A stretch of 64,000 nt of DNA from Pempheris klunzingeri (taxonomy: Eukaryota > Chordata > Actinopteri > Acropomatiformes > Pempheridae). Position numbers and translations under genes: made by a program. The notes beneath the pieces were generated by a model. The model saw only the letters and a program-made list of their open reading frames with translations. It was not told the DNA's origin and searched no databases. The stretch spans positions 1,022,001 through 1,086,000 of the forward strand of contig NC_092032.1 of assembly GCF_042242105.1 (NCBI RefSeq). Reading direction: 5' to 3'. This document shows positions 51,308 through 63,649 of this stretch, in pieces. The first letter of the stretch is position 1. Each line of letters opens with the position of its first letter.

Positions 51308-52610
51308 CCACACACAGGGCCACGTGCCCCTTCACTTTTACTGTCATAGATAATGCAGATGAACACTCTTCATTGTCGTGCTTCTCTGTGAAGGGTGCAC
51401 TAGTCTTCCTTTGTTACTGTGAACAGTTTTTGCTGACATGTGACTTGTGTAACTGTGACCATCTAACATACCTGCTGACCTTTATGACTAGTACGATACA
51501 GTGTGTCCACGAAAGCTTTAAATGAATGTTGTTGTCTTGACGGTATCTTGCTCCCAGTACTTGTCCAGTGTGGCTCCAACACTTTGGTCCTGTCGTGTGT
51601 CTGTCTGGCAGCCGTCTCTCTTCCTCCACGGCCGTCACACAGGAAGGTCATTTTACTAGTTGTCCTCGGCGTGTGAAAAGTGTGTGTGTAACGTCTTCTG
51701 TGAGCTTTGTCGTGTCCAGGAAAATAACCCAGATGATGTCATAATGATGTCAAGGAGAAATGTGTGTTTATCAGGCAAGGGTGGTAAAATGAATAGGCAG
51801 CTTTTTCTATCCATACTGGAAAAAAAGTTCGTCCCCAACTTCGTAGAGGTGTAATATTAAATTGCTGTAGTGCCCTTTCCATTACGTAAAGTCCTTCTGT
51901 TTGTAGGTTGGCAAGTGTATATAACACAAAATGATTCTTACGTGTCACAACAAAAGAACATTTAACAATTGTCAAATGTGTAAGTGACATGAAAATAAGT
52001 CATTTATTTATCAGGTTATAGAATATTACTAGTTACTTTTATTTCTGGTGACAGTGCCACACTGTAAACTGTCCAGACTCGCGCTGAGGTGTTTGTCCAT
52101 TCTGTGATGTCACTGTGTTGTGACGTCTGTCTGTCTGCCTGTGCCTCTGAATATTCTGTCTGTCTGCCATGCTCTAACGAGTGAGATCCACGGCTTTGAT
52201 GAAGACTTTAGCAGAGCTTCTGTTTCACACACTGCTGCTAGTCTGCAGCCTTAATGTCACAGACATGTTAGTGAAGGCAGGCGGTGCAGGAGCTGATGCA
52301 GCCAGTGAACCTCACTGTGTGTGAAGCTTCATCAAATCAGTCATTAGTCATACATGTCAGAGGATCTGGTCCATCCCACCGTAGTAGTGTGTGTGTACCA
52401 TTTCCATCATACCTTCCCTGCCGTCTTCTATACACTGTAGTAAACTGCTGCTGTTTCCTACAGCAGGACGGTGATCACTTTACTGAGCTCACCAGGGAGG
52501 GGACTTACCTTACCCTCCTTCCATGGACTCAGTCAGTCCATCCTTTCTCTCGTAAAACCATGCAGAGGTTGTGTAACTGTAACAGGAAATAAAGCAAAAT
52601 GTGATGCTAA
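51308..52610 (+). other. steap2: Probable steap2 3' UTR
   Basis: About 1.3 kb between the stop and the poly(A) site, without other coding signal. Confidence 0.55.
52588..52593 (+). terminator. steap2: Likely steap2 polyadenylation signal
   Basis: AATAAA followed 25-45 nt later by a GT-rich GAGTGTTTTAAGGTTTGG downstream element. Confidence 0.55.
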
Positions 52611-52659
52611 AGAGTGTTTTAAGGTTTGGTTTATTCTCAGGCTGTGGTGGAGTGTGTGT

Positions 52660-52850
52660 CAGGCCTGCTAAACCCACTGCACTGGTACGATCATCATTCA
52701 CACACACCAATGGCAGCTGAACAGCTATGTGCTGGTCTGTCTATTGGGAGCAACTTGGGGTTCAGTGCTCAAAGACTCTTGGGCATGTGGGCGGGGGCGG
52801 ATCAAACCCCCCACCTTTAGATTGATGGACAACCTGCTCTGCCTGGCTTT
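52660..52850 (+). repeat. Teleost dispersed repeat fragment
   Basis: TTCAGTGCTCAAAGACTCTTGG, GGCGGATCAAACC and TTAGATTGATGGACAACCTG follow the order of a well-known type of fish interspersed repeat; related to the piece at 4.5 kb. Confidence 0.5.
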
Positions 52851-53900
52851 AATACAGAGGCAGTTATTTCAGAGTGTGTGTGTGTGTGTTACCAGGTAAG
52901 TCACAGGCTCCTGCACTTTACATCACTGATGAACTCCAGCAAGGAGAGAACAGTATTCACTACGCAGCTCATTTGTAGACGGGAGGTGGGACAGAACCCC
53001 CCAGAGCCCAGAGCTTGATAAAGGGCAGTCTCAGCTGGGTGTCCATGGACTCCCAGTCAGAGGGATCGTGAACTCATCAAGGACCGGAGGTGGGGAAGTG
53101 ATGGATGTTAAGGTTAGGATGGAGGGGACCGGAGCAAACCATTTATAGTAGTACGTTTACAGAAAAGTGATTACTTTACTTCCCATGATGCCATCGTCCA
53201 CCACCATCACACAGCGATGTGCAGGAAGTTTGATTGGGCCCAACTTTGATGATGATGATGATGGCTTTAAAGACAACATGTGTAGCGTACTCAGCCATGA
53301 CGGCTACGTGTGGGGCACAGCTCTCATGTCTGCCTGATTGGACTGGAGGAGCAGCACTGACCTGTCTGTCTGACTGTCTGACTGTCTGTGTGGAAGGGTT
53401 ATGAAGCAGTTTTATGTTGGATATCAGATGAAGGCTCTTTGAGGGGCTGCTGCTCCATCTAGTGCTCCTTGTGAACTGACGACTTTTAGAAGCTTAAAGT
53501 AACTCAGATTCTGAGTTAACCAAGAAAAAGGCCTAAGTAGCAACACAACATGAAAGGACGTGAACTATGTCGATACAGCATCAGGTCTAAAGTCTGTCTT
53601 TAAGCTGCTTCTAAATATGGAGACATTTTAGTGAAATGTTCAATTTCAGGCTGAAGTTTGTTAAATAGCAGCCAAAGCCTGTGACTACCAGGTGTGTTCC
53701 AAAGAACAGGTTCTCTGAAAGGCTTACCAGCTGGGGTCTCTGTTTTTCTGTATGTTAGTCTGCTCCTGATCTCCTGTGTGGGTGTCCTCCTGCTGTCGGG
53801 CCAGCTCTGACCTGTCCTGCATGGCTGTAAATGTATCCTCCAGTCTGGACATGTTAGACACCTGCTCACTAGCAAAATGCATACATAGTATAAAAATAAT
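52851..53900. other. steap2-mos spacer, nothing recognised
   Basis: No exon or element identified. Confidence 0.4.
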
Positions 53901-53959
53901 TTTAATGAAAACCCATCACACTTACATCTCATCTTACAGTCTCATCGTGGCAAATAAAA
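53901..53959 (-). promoter_or_regulatory. mos: Candidate mos 3' UTR control: CPE and ATTAAA
   Basis: On the coding strand of mos, about 540 nt after its stop, TTTTAT (complement of 53954-53959) precedes ATTAAA (complement of 53901-53906) by 48 nt; a second TTTTTAT (53890-53896) follows. UUUUAU-type elements near a poly(A) hexamer are how mos mRNA is translationally activated in vertebrate oocytes. The motifs are short, so this is an inference from position. Confidence 0.3.
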
Positions 53960-54499
53960 CTCAGGTCACAACAGGTTTCGATTCAATAGTTAAAGAAACA
54001 TTGCTAAAAGAGTGGGGGGAACCTTCACAGTAACAAAGTGAGGACAGTTGGACAGGTTATTGGTGCAGGACTGAAGGAACCAGCAGACTTCTGCAGTGAT
54101 TTAGGAGGGACTGTTAGACATTGTACCAGCCCAACAGGAAATCTGCATTGGAAATACATCAGCCTGTGGGTTGACTGCCTCACTTGGTTTCACACAAGGA
54201 ATATTTTAAAAGTAAAAGTGAGAATAAAGGAAGATTTCAACGTGTAGCTGAGCAGTGACACCTTTTAGCAGGGCTTCTTAAAGACGCTGAGAGAGGACTC
54301 CAGGGTCTCTGCTGGACACACACCTCGGTCTGCTGCAGACTAGCTCACTGCCAAGTAAGGTGGATCATTCCAAGCTGCTCTGGTCACTCAGCTTCGTCAG
54401 CTACATTATATTTTCGCCAATAAACAAGAAGGCACTTAATTGTAGAACTGTTTCAACGGGGTTCGGCATGGAGCTGTCCCTGAACGTCTCCTGCAGCAC

Positions 54500-55516
54500 T
54501 CACACCTGGGAGCGCAGCAGCTCCAGGTGAGGCAGCAGCTCGTCGGCACTCGGCCTGCAGCGGCCCTCTGCGCTCCAGCAGCGGCTCAGCAGAGCCCCGC
54601 AGCGCCGCCCCCGCTCCGAGCCGAAGCCCGGCTGCTCCTGAACACGTGGCCGCAGGTTGTGCGCCACCACCGCGTAGAGCACGTGCTGCCGGTCTCCGGT
54701 GTAGGGCTGCTCCCTGGTGACCAGCTGCCACAGCGTGATCCCGAAGGAGAAGATGTCCGCTTTAGGGGACAGCCCCTCCCCTTTCAGCAGCTCCGGGGCC
54801 CTGTGCGTGTACGTGCCGCCTACGTGGCTCAGATGGGGGCTGATGGCGCTGCCTTCACACCCACGGTCCAGCTTCACCGAACAGCCGAAATCCGCTATTT
54901 TGCAGACGTCCTGGGCGGACACGAGCACGTTGGCCGGTTTGATGTCCAGATGCACGACGCGGTGGGAGTGAAGGAACCGCAGGCCGCGAGCCATGTCTGT
55001 GGCGTACCGGAGCCACCTGTCCTCCCCCAGCGGCTCTGTGCACCCATAGATGACGTGCTGCAGATTCCTGCTGCCCACGAACTCCATCAGTATCGTCCCG
55101 ATGCTGCTTTCGTCTCCAAAATCCGCGGGCACGCAGGTGGTGGCCGCGATGACGCGCACGATGTTGGAGTGGCGCAGGTGTGCCGCGTTCAGCTCTGCCC
55201 AGAAGCTCTGCCGGGACGCCAGCTTGTTCTTGGTGCACTTCTTGACTCTCTTCAGTGCGACCGTCTCCCCGAGGTACTCCGCCCTGTAGACGGAGCCAAA
55301 CCCCCCGGAGCCCACCGGCTCCACGGAGCGCAGCTCCTTCCAGTGGATCACGGAGGACCAGAGCCGACTGGCGACTCTGCCGTGGGGCCGCTGCACCGGG
55401 ACTTGTAGGGTGGAGCCGTGGGGGGGTTTGGCCAGCGGGCTGCTGCATGTCCCGATGTCCACAGAGGGGTAGATGTCTCTGGGCAGCAGGCGGCTCACGG
55501 GGATCGGAGACGGCAT
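54500..55516 (-). CDS. mos: Mos serine/threonine kinase
   Basis: Uninterrupted 338-codon ORF, as expected of the single-coding-exon MOS genes (human 346 aa). In vertebrates Mos is the germ-cell MAP kinase kinase kinase that activates MEK/ERK during oocyte maturation and helps hold metaphase II arrest. Kinase signatures are complete: glycine loop GSGGFGSV (69-76), VALK with Lys89, HLDIKPAN (189-196) with catalytic Asp191 and the HLD form typical of Mos, DFG (209-211), APE (240-242), plus the Mos-specific CTKNKLASRQSFWAELN. The N-terminus MPSP keeps Ser3, the residue whose phosphorylation is reported to stabilise Mos, which supports this start codon. GC-rich, unlike its surroundings. The ORF is preceded by CTGCAG/G and ends CAG/GTGTGAGT, both splice-like. 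Confidence 0.96.
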   Translation of the reverse strand: MPSPIPVSRLLPRDIYPSVDIGTCSSPLAKPPHGSTLQVPVQRPHGRVASRLWSSVIHWKELRSVEPVGSGGFGSVYRAEYLGETVALKRVKKCTKNKLASRQSFWAELNAAHLRHSNIVRVIAATTCVPADFGDESSIGTILMEFVGSRNLQHVIYGCTEPLGEDRWLRYATDMARGLRFLHSHRVVHLDIKPANVLVSAQDVCKIADFGCSVKLDRGCEGSAISPHLSHVGGTYTHRAPELLKGEGLSPKADIFSFGITLWQLVTREQPYTGDRQHVLYAVVAHNLRPRVQEQPGFGSERGRRCGALLSRCWSAEGRCRPSADELLPHLELLRSQV

Positions 55517-55712
55517 CCTGCAGGGGGGGGGCTGGGGGCTGTGTACGCAGCCTGAAACCTGCTGCAGACTGAAGAGCAGCTCTGCAGGGTCACAGCTTTT
55601 CTACACACACACACACACAGTCTACAGTCAGCCACACCGCCACTTAGTGTTGTGGAGTGTGTAATGCGCTCTGTTTGGGTTCAACGGGTTCATCCGATGG
55701 TTCAAGTCTGCA
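55517..55712 (-). other. mos: mos upstream region with splice-like acceptor
   Basis: On the coding strand a C-rich tract leads into CTGCAG with the AG at 55519-55518, one base before the ATG, which could be the acceptor of a 5' UTR intron. A (GT)n (complement of 55603-55618) lies 90 nt upstream. Confidence 0.35.
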
Positions 55713-55713
55713 G

Positions 55714-55744
55714 TAGGGAGGGGAGGGGAGGGGAGGGGGGAGGG
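55714..55744. repeat. (GGGGA)n G-quadruplex-type tract
   Basis: Five GGGGA-like repeats ending GGGGGGAGGG, about 200 bp upstream of the mos start codon. Confidence 0.85.
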
Positions 55745-56413
55745 TGTAAAATGAGACACTTTTTGCATTCTGTGGTAGTAAAGCACCATAATATTTATGT
55801 GCATGCCATGGGAATCAGCCAGAGCTCAGCCTGCAGCTGGAGAAGTGCACAGCGTGAGGCAGACTGGGGGGGTCAGGGTGGGAGCCTGTGTTTGTCCTCT
55901 TCAGACTCTTCAGTGTCAGAAGGACACCTGTTGATGGGAAACTACATCGCTCTTTTCCTCCGACCCCCTGTGAGCAGTCAGGTCGACCCTCTGGCTTCTG
56001 ATGCCATGTGTGCCGTCTGTCCACAACAACACAGACAGACATGATGGACAGACAGACAGACATGATGGACAGACAGGAGCGTGAATGACAGCGGGAGGAG
56101 CAGGCCAAAGATGACTGCCCCCCCCCACCAAACGGAGTTAAGGATGCTCTGCTCACTCAGGATGTGAACTATATTTCACTCCAGTACTTCTGGACTCTAC
56201 AATCATCTATCAGTTATCACTTCTCAAACAAGATGAGCATGTTGTCAGTTGTGCCGGGTGACATTAAATAGAATGATCATATGGGTGTAGGTGGATTATG
56301 GCTGAAAGAAACAGACCTGCAGTCTCCTCTGGTAACTTCAGTGAGAAAACTGGTGCTATTCACTGCATTTTTCCATATGAACCAACAAAGCCTGTGTGCA
56401 GACGGATCTTATC

Positions 56414-56446
<33 letters not shown>

Positions 56447-56690
56447 AGAGCTGAGCTGATGTTCCTCCTCTGAGCTCCATCGTTGTTGTCCCCCCCCCCC
56501 CACACACACACACACACACACCGACCTGCTGCCCCACATCCTCACTAGAGCACCACATGTGGACCACTGAAGATAGTGCTGCACTGATGTGTGAGCAAAG
56601 TGAACCTGAAACGAGCCGTTTGTCCCTCAGCTCACTGTTTCAGTGTTCTGTCCATGGAGCTGTACATTCATGAGACATTACAAGTGTTCA
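55745..56690. other. Spacer with GT/CA foldback
   Basis: No gene recognised. (GT)n at 56417-56443 and C13 plus (CA)n at 56491-56521 are complementary and 50 bp apart. Several GACAGACA units lie at 56031-56080. Confidence 0.5.
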
Positions 56691-56714
56691 GGGGGCACCA
56701 AGGAGTTTGGAGCC

Positions 56715-57107
56715 GAGAGCAGTAAACAGTGAACACCTCCGTCTGAGGACTTCCTGTTTGAAGCCTCCAGTGTTGAGGTGCTGCTGATCAACTGTTAGGT
56801 GTCGTCTTGGTCTCATGATGTCAGAATGTGAACAGCATGATGAGGAGGACTGTTTAAATACCAATTCTAACTGAAGCAGGAAATGTATTGGTGGATTCAT
56901 GGATCAAACCTGTTGTGAATGTTGCTGTTAAGCTTCTTGTTAGAGAACAGCAGCTGGTGCAGAAAGTACTGAGACACTGAACAGTTGGACATGTGCATTC
57001 AAAGGTTTAGAGAAGGTCACATTAAGTTCACCTGGAAAGGTTAGAATGCATTTTAGGTTCATCCTGAAATTTCAGCCGAATATCCCTAACTTTTTGTGAG
57101 TAGTGTA
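56715..57107 (-). mobile_element. Partial second copy of the 15.9-kb TIR element
   Basis: Reverse complement closely matches 15869-16245: same right end (TTTTTGTGAGTAGTG at 57091-57105, then TA) and the same RPRRHLTVDQQHLNTGGFKQ peptide remnant. The match stops at about 56728, so the other TIR is missing or the two copies diverge there. Confidence 0.8.
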
Positions 57108-57521
57108 GTTGGTCTTGGTCTTTGGATAATGATCAAAGTATTGTTAAATGGTTAAATAGTCTAATAACAACACTTATTTTCAGACTTATCTGGCTCAGCC
57201 ACCACATCCCAGCTTCGTCCCCCCCCCCCCAGTCAGTGACATTCCAGTTTTTCTCTGAGGGCATATTAAGGTCTGAATTTAACGACCAACCACTTTCAGC
57301 TGTGAGTTTTAGCACAGCAGAAGCCACAGTCGTGTTACCGTGTCGAGATGGCTCTGGACACAGGACAGATTCAACACTACGAGCACTTCACGTGTTCACA
57401 TGTCACTCATGTCTCAGCCCCACTGAAGTAGAAGCAGATCCTCGTGGCCTGACGTGAAAAGGCCTTACAGACGTGTGTTCAGGAGTGAGCAGACAGACAG
57501 CAGCTGAATCCTTCTCTTATG
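57108..57521. other. Spacer, nothing recognised
   Basis: No exon or element identified. A C-run is at about 57219-57230. Confidence 0.4.
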
Positions 57522-57527
57522 TTTATT
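57522..57527 (-). terminator. Possible poly(A) signal of a minus-strand gene
   Basis: TTTATT on the plus strand is AATAAA on the minus strand, at the left edge of a long AT-rich block that could be a 3' UTR. Confidence 0.3.
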
Positions 57528-60199
57528 GAACTTTCATTACATGGAGTAAAAACACTGGAGTTGACGACTGCAGCTCTTCTCTCTCATAGCAGCAAAGTAT
57601 GTAAATGAACTCAGGTTATTTTGCCAGACAATAAATAATCTGCCTCTTTGGATGATGTCAATGCTTAAAAAACAATGGATAAAAGCTGCAGCATTCATTT
57701 TTATTTTACACAACCTATAAACATATATATATTTATTTATATATATATATGTTTATGTGAATTACTTTGCCTATATTTATAAAAATACAACAGTAGTTTG
57801 TAAAATAGATTTGAAGTAAAATATCGAGAGTTAGCAATGAGTCCATCATTGTCACAGGATGGCATTGTTGAAATGCAGCGAATAACAAAACCAACATGGC
57901 TGGAATGCAGATCGTCTCTGAACTTCCGCAGCTCTTTTTGAATGGCGTCACATGGAGCTGTGTTTCTCAGTGACGGCACGATATCCTCATCTCTGCTGAG
58001 TGGCTTCACTCACACAGAGCAGTCTCCCACAACCACTCAGGTTCCCAATATCACAACACACAGGTGGGGGTGTGGGGGGGCGTGTGATGTTACAGGCAAG
58101 TCCGTAAAAAGACTACAAAAGTCACAGTACAATAAAAATATATGTAGCTATATAGTACAACCAGGCACACACATGCCAACTGTTCAGCTAAACTGGATAC
58201 TTTGTTTGTACAAACGATACATTAAAGAACTAGAAAAGAGGTCTGTAGCACCTTCAGGAGCTTTAGAAGTATGTTAGCAGCTTGATCCAATACCAAAATA
58301 TATTGCAGTATTGCAGTGTTTCTTACATACACATTCAAAGTTCACTGGTACCACTGAAGCTTATAAAGAAGGTTGATGTGGGTTGCTGAGGGTCTGTGCC
58401 TCTCACTGAGGGGCATCTCCTGCCTGCTGGTCACCACACCGCTGTGGGACACATCCCCTCAGTCCAGAGTAGCTTTAAGATCACCAACTTGATCTGGTAG
58501 CAGACTCCAAAGGTGGATCTACTTTCTCCAACACGTAGAGCTTTTCTTCTTTCAGCTTCCATCCACCGTCTGTTGCTTTTGTTCTCCCTGGATCCTGTCA
58601 CACAGTCCATACGAGTTCCACACCGAGAGCAAACTCCTCTGGAGAACTGGTGTTGGTGCAACAGCGTTCAGACAGAAGCCACTAAGAAATCAAGGAGCAC
58701 TTATGACTCATAATGTCATACTGAGGACAAAGTCACCCTGCAGGTGACTGAACATGTATCTGATGTGTCTTTTTACCGACAAATTCAACCACCCATGACA
58801 AGAGGATAGAATTAAGTGCTATACAAATGTCCGTTTACGCTTCATTATTGCTTGTTCTCATCATCATCGTCATCATCATCGTCATCATCAAACCAGCGAC
58901 TGAAAAGTCAGAGAGGGCCTTCTGAACAACAATCCGTGTTTAAGGTACATTATCTGTTAAAAGACCCCTCAATGAGATACACAGAACACTTGTGCAAGTA
59001 AAGCAAAAATGACACTTTGATAGGAAAAACACTGTCAAAACTGTACCTGTAAAAATAAAACATTTCATATTGTATTTACATGTTATTGTTCTCTAAAAGA
59101 GCTAAATATATCATCTATACATTTGTAATAAAGGTTTTAAACAAAAGGTACTGGAGGAAATAAAGGCATTCAATTTACAAAAAGTGCTATGATTACAAAA
59201 AATAAAATAAAATAGCGGCTTGCTAACCTCTCTTGTAAAACCACAGACCTTCACAAGATACAAATAGCAAACTTCCATAAATGCTTTGAAACATTACACA
59301 TTCAACTCTACTTTTCACACAACCCACAAAAATATTGTCTCCACTCTCGTCTTCTCAAGTCCTGTCGTCCAGGAGGAAAAGAGGAACTTAACACTTCTAG
59401 TTCATCGTCATTTTTGAATCTTGGAGCACAAAAACAAGATGAGTATGTGAGGTAAATGATAACACTATTGGGTTAAATACGCACCAAACATTTCATGGAA
59501 CTAAGACGCACCATGTGTTTGCTGCGCTGGTGGAAGGAAAAGGGGATGTTTGGCTGTTTTTTGCAGGGTGTAAAGTTCAGATTTCATGGTCAGTCAGTAT
59601 TAGAAGGACAGAATAAAGTCTGCTCGACAGATGAAATGTGTGTCTTCTGTTGTCAACAGACATCAGCTAACATCACCTTTGTGACCTAATGTTGTTGTAG
59701 GGCTGACTACTGATTGAAATATGTCTTCAGAGGGTACCAGAGTTGTGACACTTTTTCATTTCACATAAGAAGCTACATTACTTGAATGCATCAAAGTTCA
59801 TTCTTGGCCTTGGGAACAGTGGTTTGACAGACAGCATCTCACTGCCTTCATCAGCAAACTGCGTTTGTATTCTTCTTATGGAGTTTGTTCACATGTCATC
59901 ATGTGACCTCAGTACAGAACTTTGGTCACATGATACATTTTCCATGTCAAATGTCCAAACATGAGTAGTCGGACAAGACCCAGTGTGTGTAAACCTGGTG
60001 GGCCTTTTCAAACGCCTGTGAGCCAGCAGCTAGAATAGGAGCACATTCCCCGTTTTTAGAAACATGATGAATGTGATTTCAATGAGGAACTAGAAAGGTC
60101 AAGTCAACAAGACGCATCTCACCAGACATTTGATGTCAACTCTCTGTAAAGATTTTGGTATTCAGTGCGACACACACATTTCAGTCATTACCCAGCCCT
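57528..60199 (-). other. AT-rich block, possible 3' UTR
   Basis: No coding exon on either strand. It is AT-rich with several AATAAA-like hexamers and AU-rich words on the minus strand and a CATCATCATCGT repeat at 58859-58891. In human the gene next to MOS on this side is PLAG1, on the same strand with a long 3' UTR, so this could be the plag1 3' UTR; the coding region would lie outside the window. Confidence 0.25.
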
Positions 60200-60203
60200 G
60201 CCC

Positions 60204-60762
60204 TGATGCCTACTGATGGGTACTGATGGGTACTGATGCCTACTGATGGCTACTGACGCCTACTGATGGGTACTGACGGGTATTGATGCCTACTGATGAG
60301 TACTGATGGGTACTGATGAGTACTGCCGCCTACTAATGGGTACTGATGCCTACTGATGGGTACTGATGGGTACTGATGCCTACTGATGGGTACTGATGGG
60401 TACTGATGGGTACTGATGGGTACTGATGGGTACTGACGCCTACTGATGGGTACTGATGGGTACTGATGGGTACTGATGGGTACTGATGCCTACTGACGCC
60501 TACTGATGCCTACTGACTGGTACTGACGGGTACTGATGGGTACTGATGCCTACTGATGCCTACTGATGGGTACTGATGCCTACTGATGCCTACTGACGCC
60601 TACTGACGGGTAGTGATGGGTACTGATGGGTACTGACGCCTACTGATGGGTACTGATGCCTACTGATGGGTACTGATGCCTACTGATGGGTACTGATGGG
60701 TACTGATGCCTACTGATGGGTACTGACGCCTACTGATGGGTACTGATGCCTACTGATGCCTG
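60204..60762. repeat. 10-bp minisatellite, about 56 units
   Basis: Tandem TACTGATGGG and TACTGATGCC units with TACTGACGCC, TACTGATGAG and other variants, almost no indels. The two main unit types differ at the last two bases and alternate irregularly. Confidence 0.95.
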
Positions 60763-63600
60763 GCATGGCATTAAATGTATGAGGGAGATTACAAAATTCA
60801 AACCCGAGACACCAGGTTTTTAGAGGGAATTTAAACATGTGATGTCTTGTGCATCCTTCCTGCAGATCTCTTTGGAAATGTCTGAATGAGTAAAAGACTT
60901 CAGAGGGTTTCAAGTGAAAGGTGGTGTTAGTGGATGTTGCTGTAATGGTTGACATGTGGGGGAAAATGTAGAAAACTTTATGTATGGCATGCATCTATTC
61001 CAACGCAGGCATTATTTCTGTCATTCTGTCGTTAAAAAGCCCTTTTTCATATTCTCCTATTTATTCTAAATGAGACCAAACAGCTGATGTGTAAAAGCAC
61101 TGTATGATGAAACAAGGCACATTCAGCATCTGCTGAATACGATCGTGTCCACACTGATGACTTCCTGCTGACAGAAGACAAGGTGGAAATGTGCATTTGT
61201 GTGTGTGTGTGGACTGATGGAGGCACTGGGGGCTCTACACTGACTGTCCGTCTGAGATGAACAGCAAATGGCTTCCTGGGTGGAGCTTCACTACATACAG
61301 CTTCGTCTTCACTCTAAATCTCTCAGAGACATCTGAACGGTAGCCCTCCCTGTGTTTGGTTAGAGGAGGAGGTTCTGACTGACTGCACTAAACAGCAAAT
61401 CTACCGGCTCCTGAATTAAATGACAGAATCGGAGATGTCCCTTACAAAAAGACTGTATCCTAATGTTTGTATTGTTTGAATTCCAGATGTGGTTCACCTA
61501 AACCACACACACAATTATTACATTATTAAATTCTTATTTTCTACAATCTCTGTGCAGGGCAACTCAGGTATGGTCAGGTCAGGGAACGATCATGGTCCAT
61601 GATAGGACACAAACTGCTGTATCCTGCATGAAGGTGGAGGTGCCACAGGCCCATCCACCACCCCCTTACTTCCTGCCTCTCGGCACACCAGGCCCCCTGC
61701 TTACAGCATTGGCACTGCTGGTGGAAAGTGAGGTGTGCAATCATCCCATACGGACAGATTCCTGTTCCAGGTCCCAGGGATACTGGGCTGACTTGGGCAG
61801 TGCTTTGAGCTCCTCAGCTGTACTGGAGTGGACGCTCAGAGGCAGAAAAACTATCTGAAACTCTGCAAACCAAACCCAAACGCCGTGCATGGGCACTACA
61901 ACAGTCAGGGGGCAGCTAGGAACACGTCTCTGTGATTTGTTAGAGAGGCTCGGGGGGTGCCACTGCTGTACTGTTCTGAAAGCAGTTGAAACCTTCTCCC
62001 ATCACATTTGACTGCATCTGAACTCATAGTCCTTTGAAGTTTGAGGGAGGAAGGACTCTGTGGACTAATGATCTGAATCTAACATGCTTTGGCCTAACAA
62101 ACTGATTCCAGAGAAGTTAGCTGTGAATCTCAGCACATACACATTTACAGCTGAACACTGAAGCAGCACTACAGTCCTCTAGCGTCCATCTGTAAGTATC
62201 ATCAGCTAAGTGCCTTGCTAGGGGGCACTAGAAGCAGCTACAGAAGAGGACACTGTTGACTGTTATTGACTTAAGACTCTCAGCTGATCCGTGTGCCCCT
62301 AAAACAGAGCTCAAGTTTTATTTCTATCATCTTAAACATTTCAGGCAAGGATGAAGAAGGTTTCCCCCCTAAAGGCTCTCCCCTAAAGCTGGCAGCCACA
62401 AGTCCTGCAGCGCTGCAGCACTGAAGTAAATCGGTTGTGTTAGCTCCATATCAGCTCTGATCCTCAAAGAACTCCTAAGTACTGAAGATTTGACTGTAAT
62501 GTTCCTTTACATCTAATTCACCTTGTAATGAAAACAGTGGTCTACAAGCACAGTAACACCCAGACTGTGTGGACAGTCACTTCTGACTGATTTATAATCT
62601 CAAATGAACCTGATTAGCTGTAATGTTTTATTACTGAGTATGTGAAGTGACTGTGCTGCTGTTATCATTCAAGAGCAATTATATTCACATTTGCATGAAA
62701 ACTGGAATACTACCAGCTACCGCCCATCCTCATCAGTAACACAGTAACTGAATGAAATGATTGTACAGGTGTAAACAGAGCCAAGGTGAACGTTACTGAT
62801 GTTTGAAGAGAACATTTAGAGCTGGCTTTAACAAAGGAATGCCCAGCGAGCTGTGACACTCGTACAAGGTTTCCTTCTTCAACATCACCTTCTTCTGGCC
62901 AAATTACCAAAATAGCAGCAACATTTGGCAGCTTCACATCATTTCATTGCTAATTTCAGGGGTCCAGTAAAAATATTAATTCCTCTATGGAGGCTCCTGC
63001 TTTTTTAAAAATCAAAGCCTTGGGTCGGCCCTCCTGCCCACCCCAGTCTGCATTTTTTATGGTTCACTGTTGCATACCACCCTAGCAATGACCTTTAATG
63101 ATACATGAAATACAAAAGGTACTAGATACCACATACAAACGCTTAAAAGGTAATGACTTCCAGATGTAAAATCAGCTTTCTGCATCTTTCACATCTGATC
63201 TACCACTAAAAAGTTTAGTTTCAGTCCAACAGTCACAAGCAAAGCACTCTGGCCACACTTGTTAGAAGTCTAAGTCCCACTGAAGGCACAGACAGGAAAG
63301 AAACGGTGATACTTCATGTGTGTGTTTGCATTTCTGCAGGAATCACTTCTTTCATCCTCGGTGTAGTGCTTCCTCTCTGAATACAAGAATTTTTAGAATG
63401 CTCACAAGAGGAGAGTGGAACAGAACAGATTAGTGGGCAACACCATCAGCAATGACACACTAAGGGTGTAGTACTCCCTCTACCAACAGAAAGCTCTGCT
63501 GGGGGGGCTGGTTTACGGACACTGGAGGGTTCTCCTCTCCAAGGAAACTGGTGCCTGTTAATCCAGATACATGGTTGATCTAAACTCCCCAGCTGGGGAC

Positions 63601-63649
<49 letters not shown>

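Noticed and set aside
54453-55448. 293-codon plus-strand ORF and other frames overlapping mos
   Set aside because: Shadow frames of the GC-rich mos coding sequence; only the minus-strand kinase frame shows homology.
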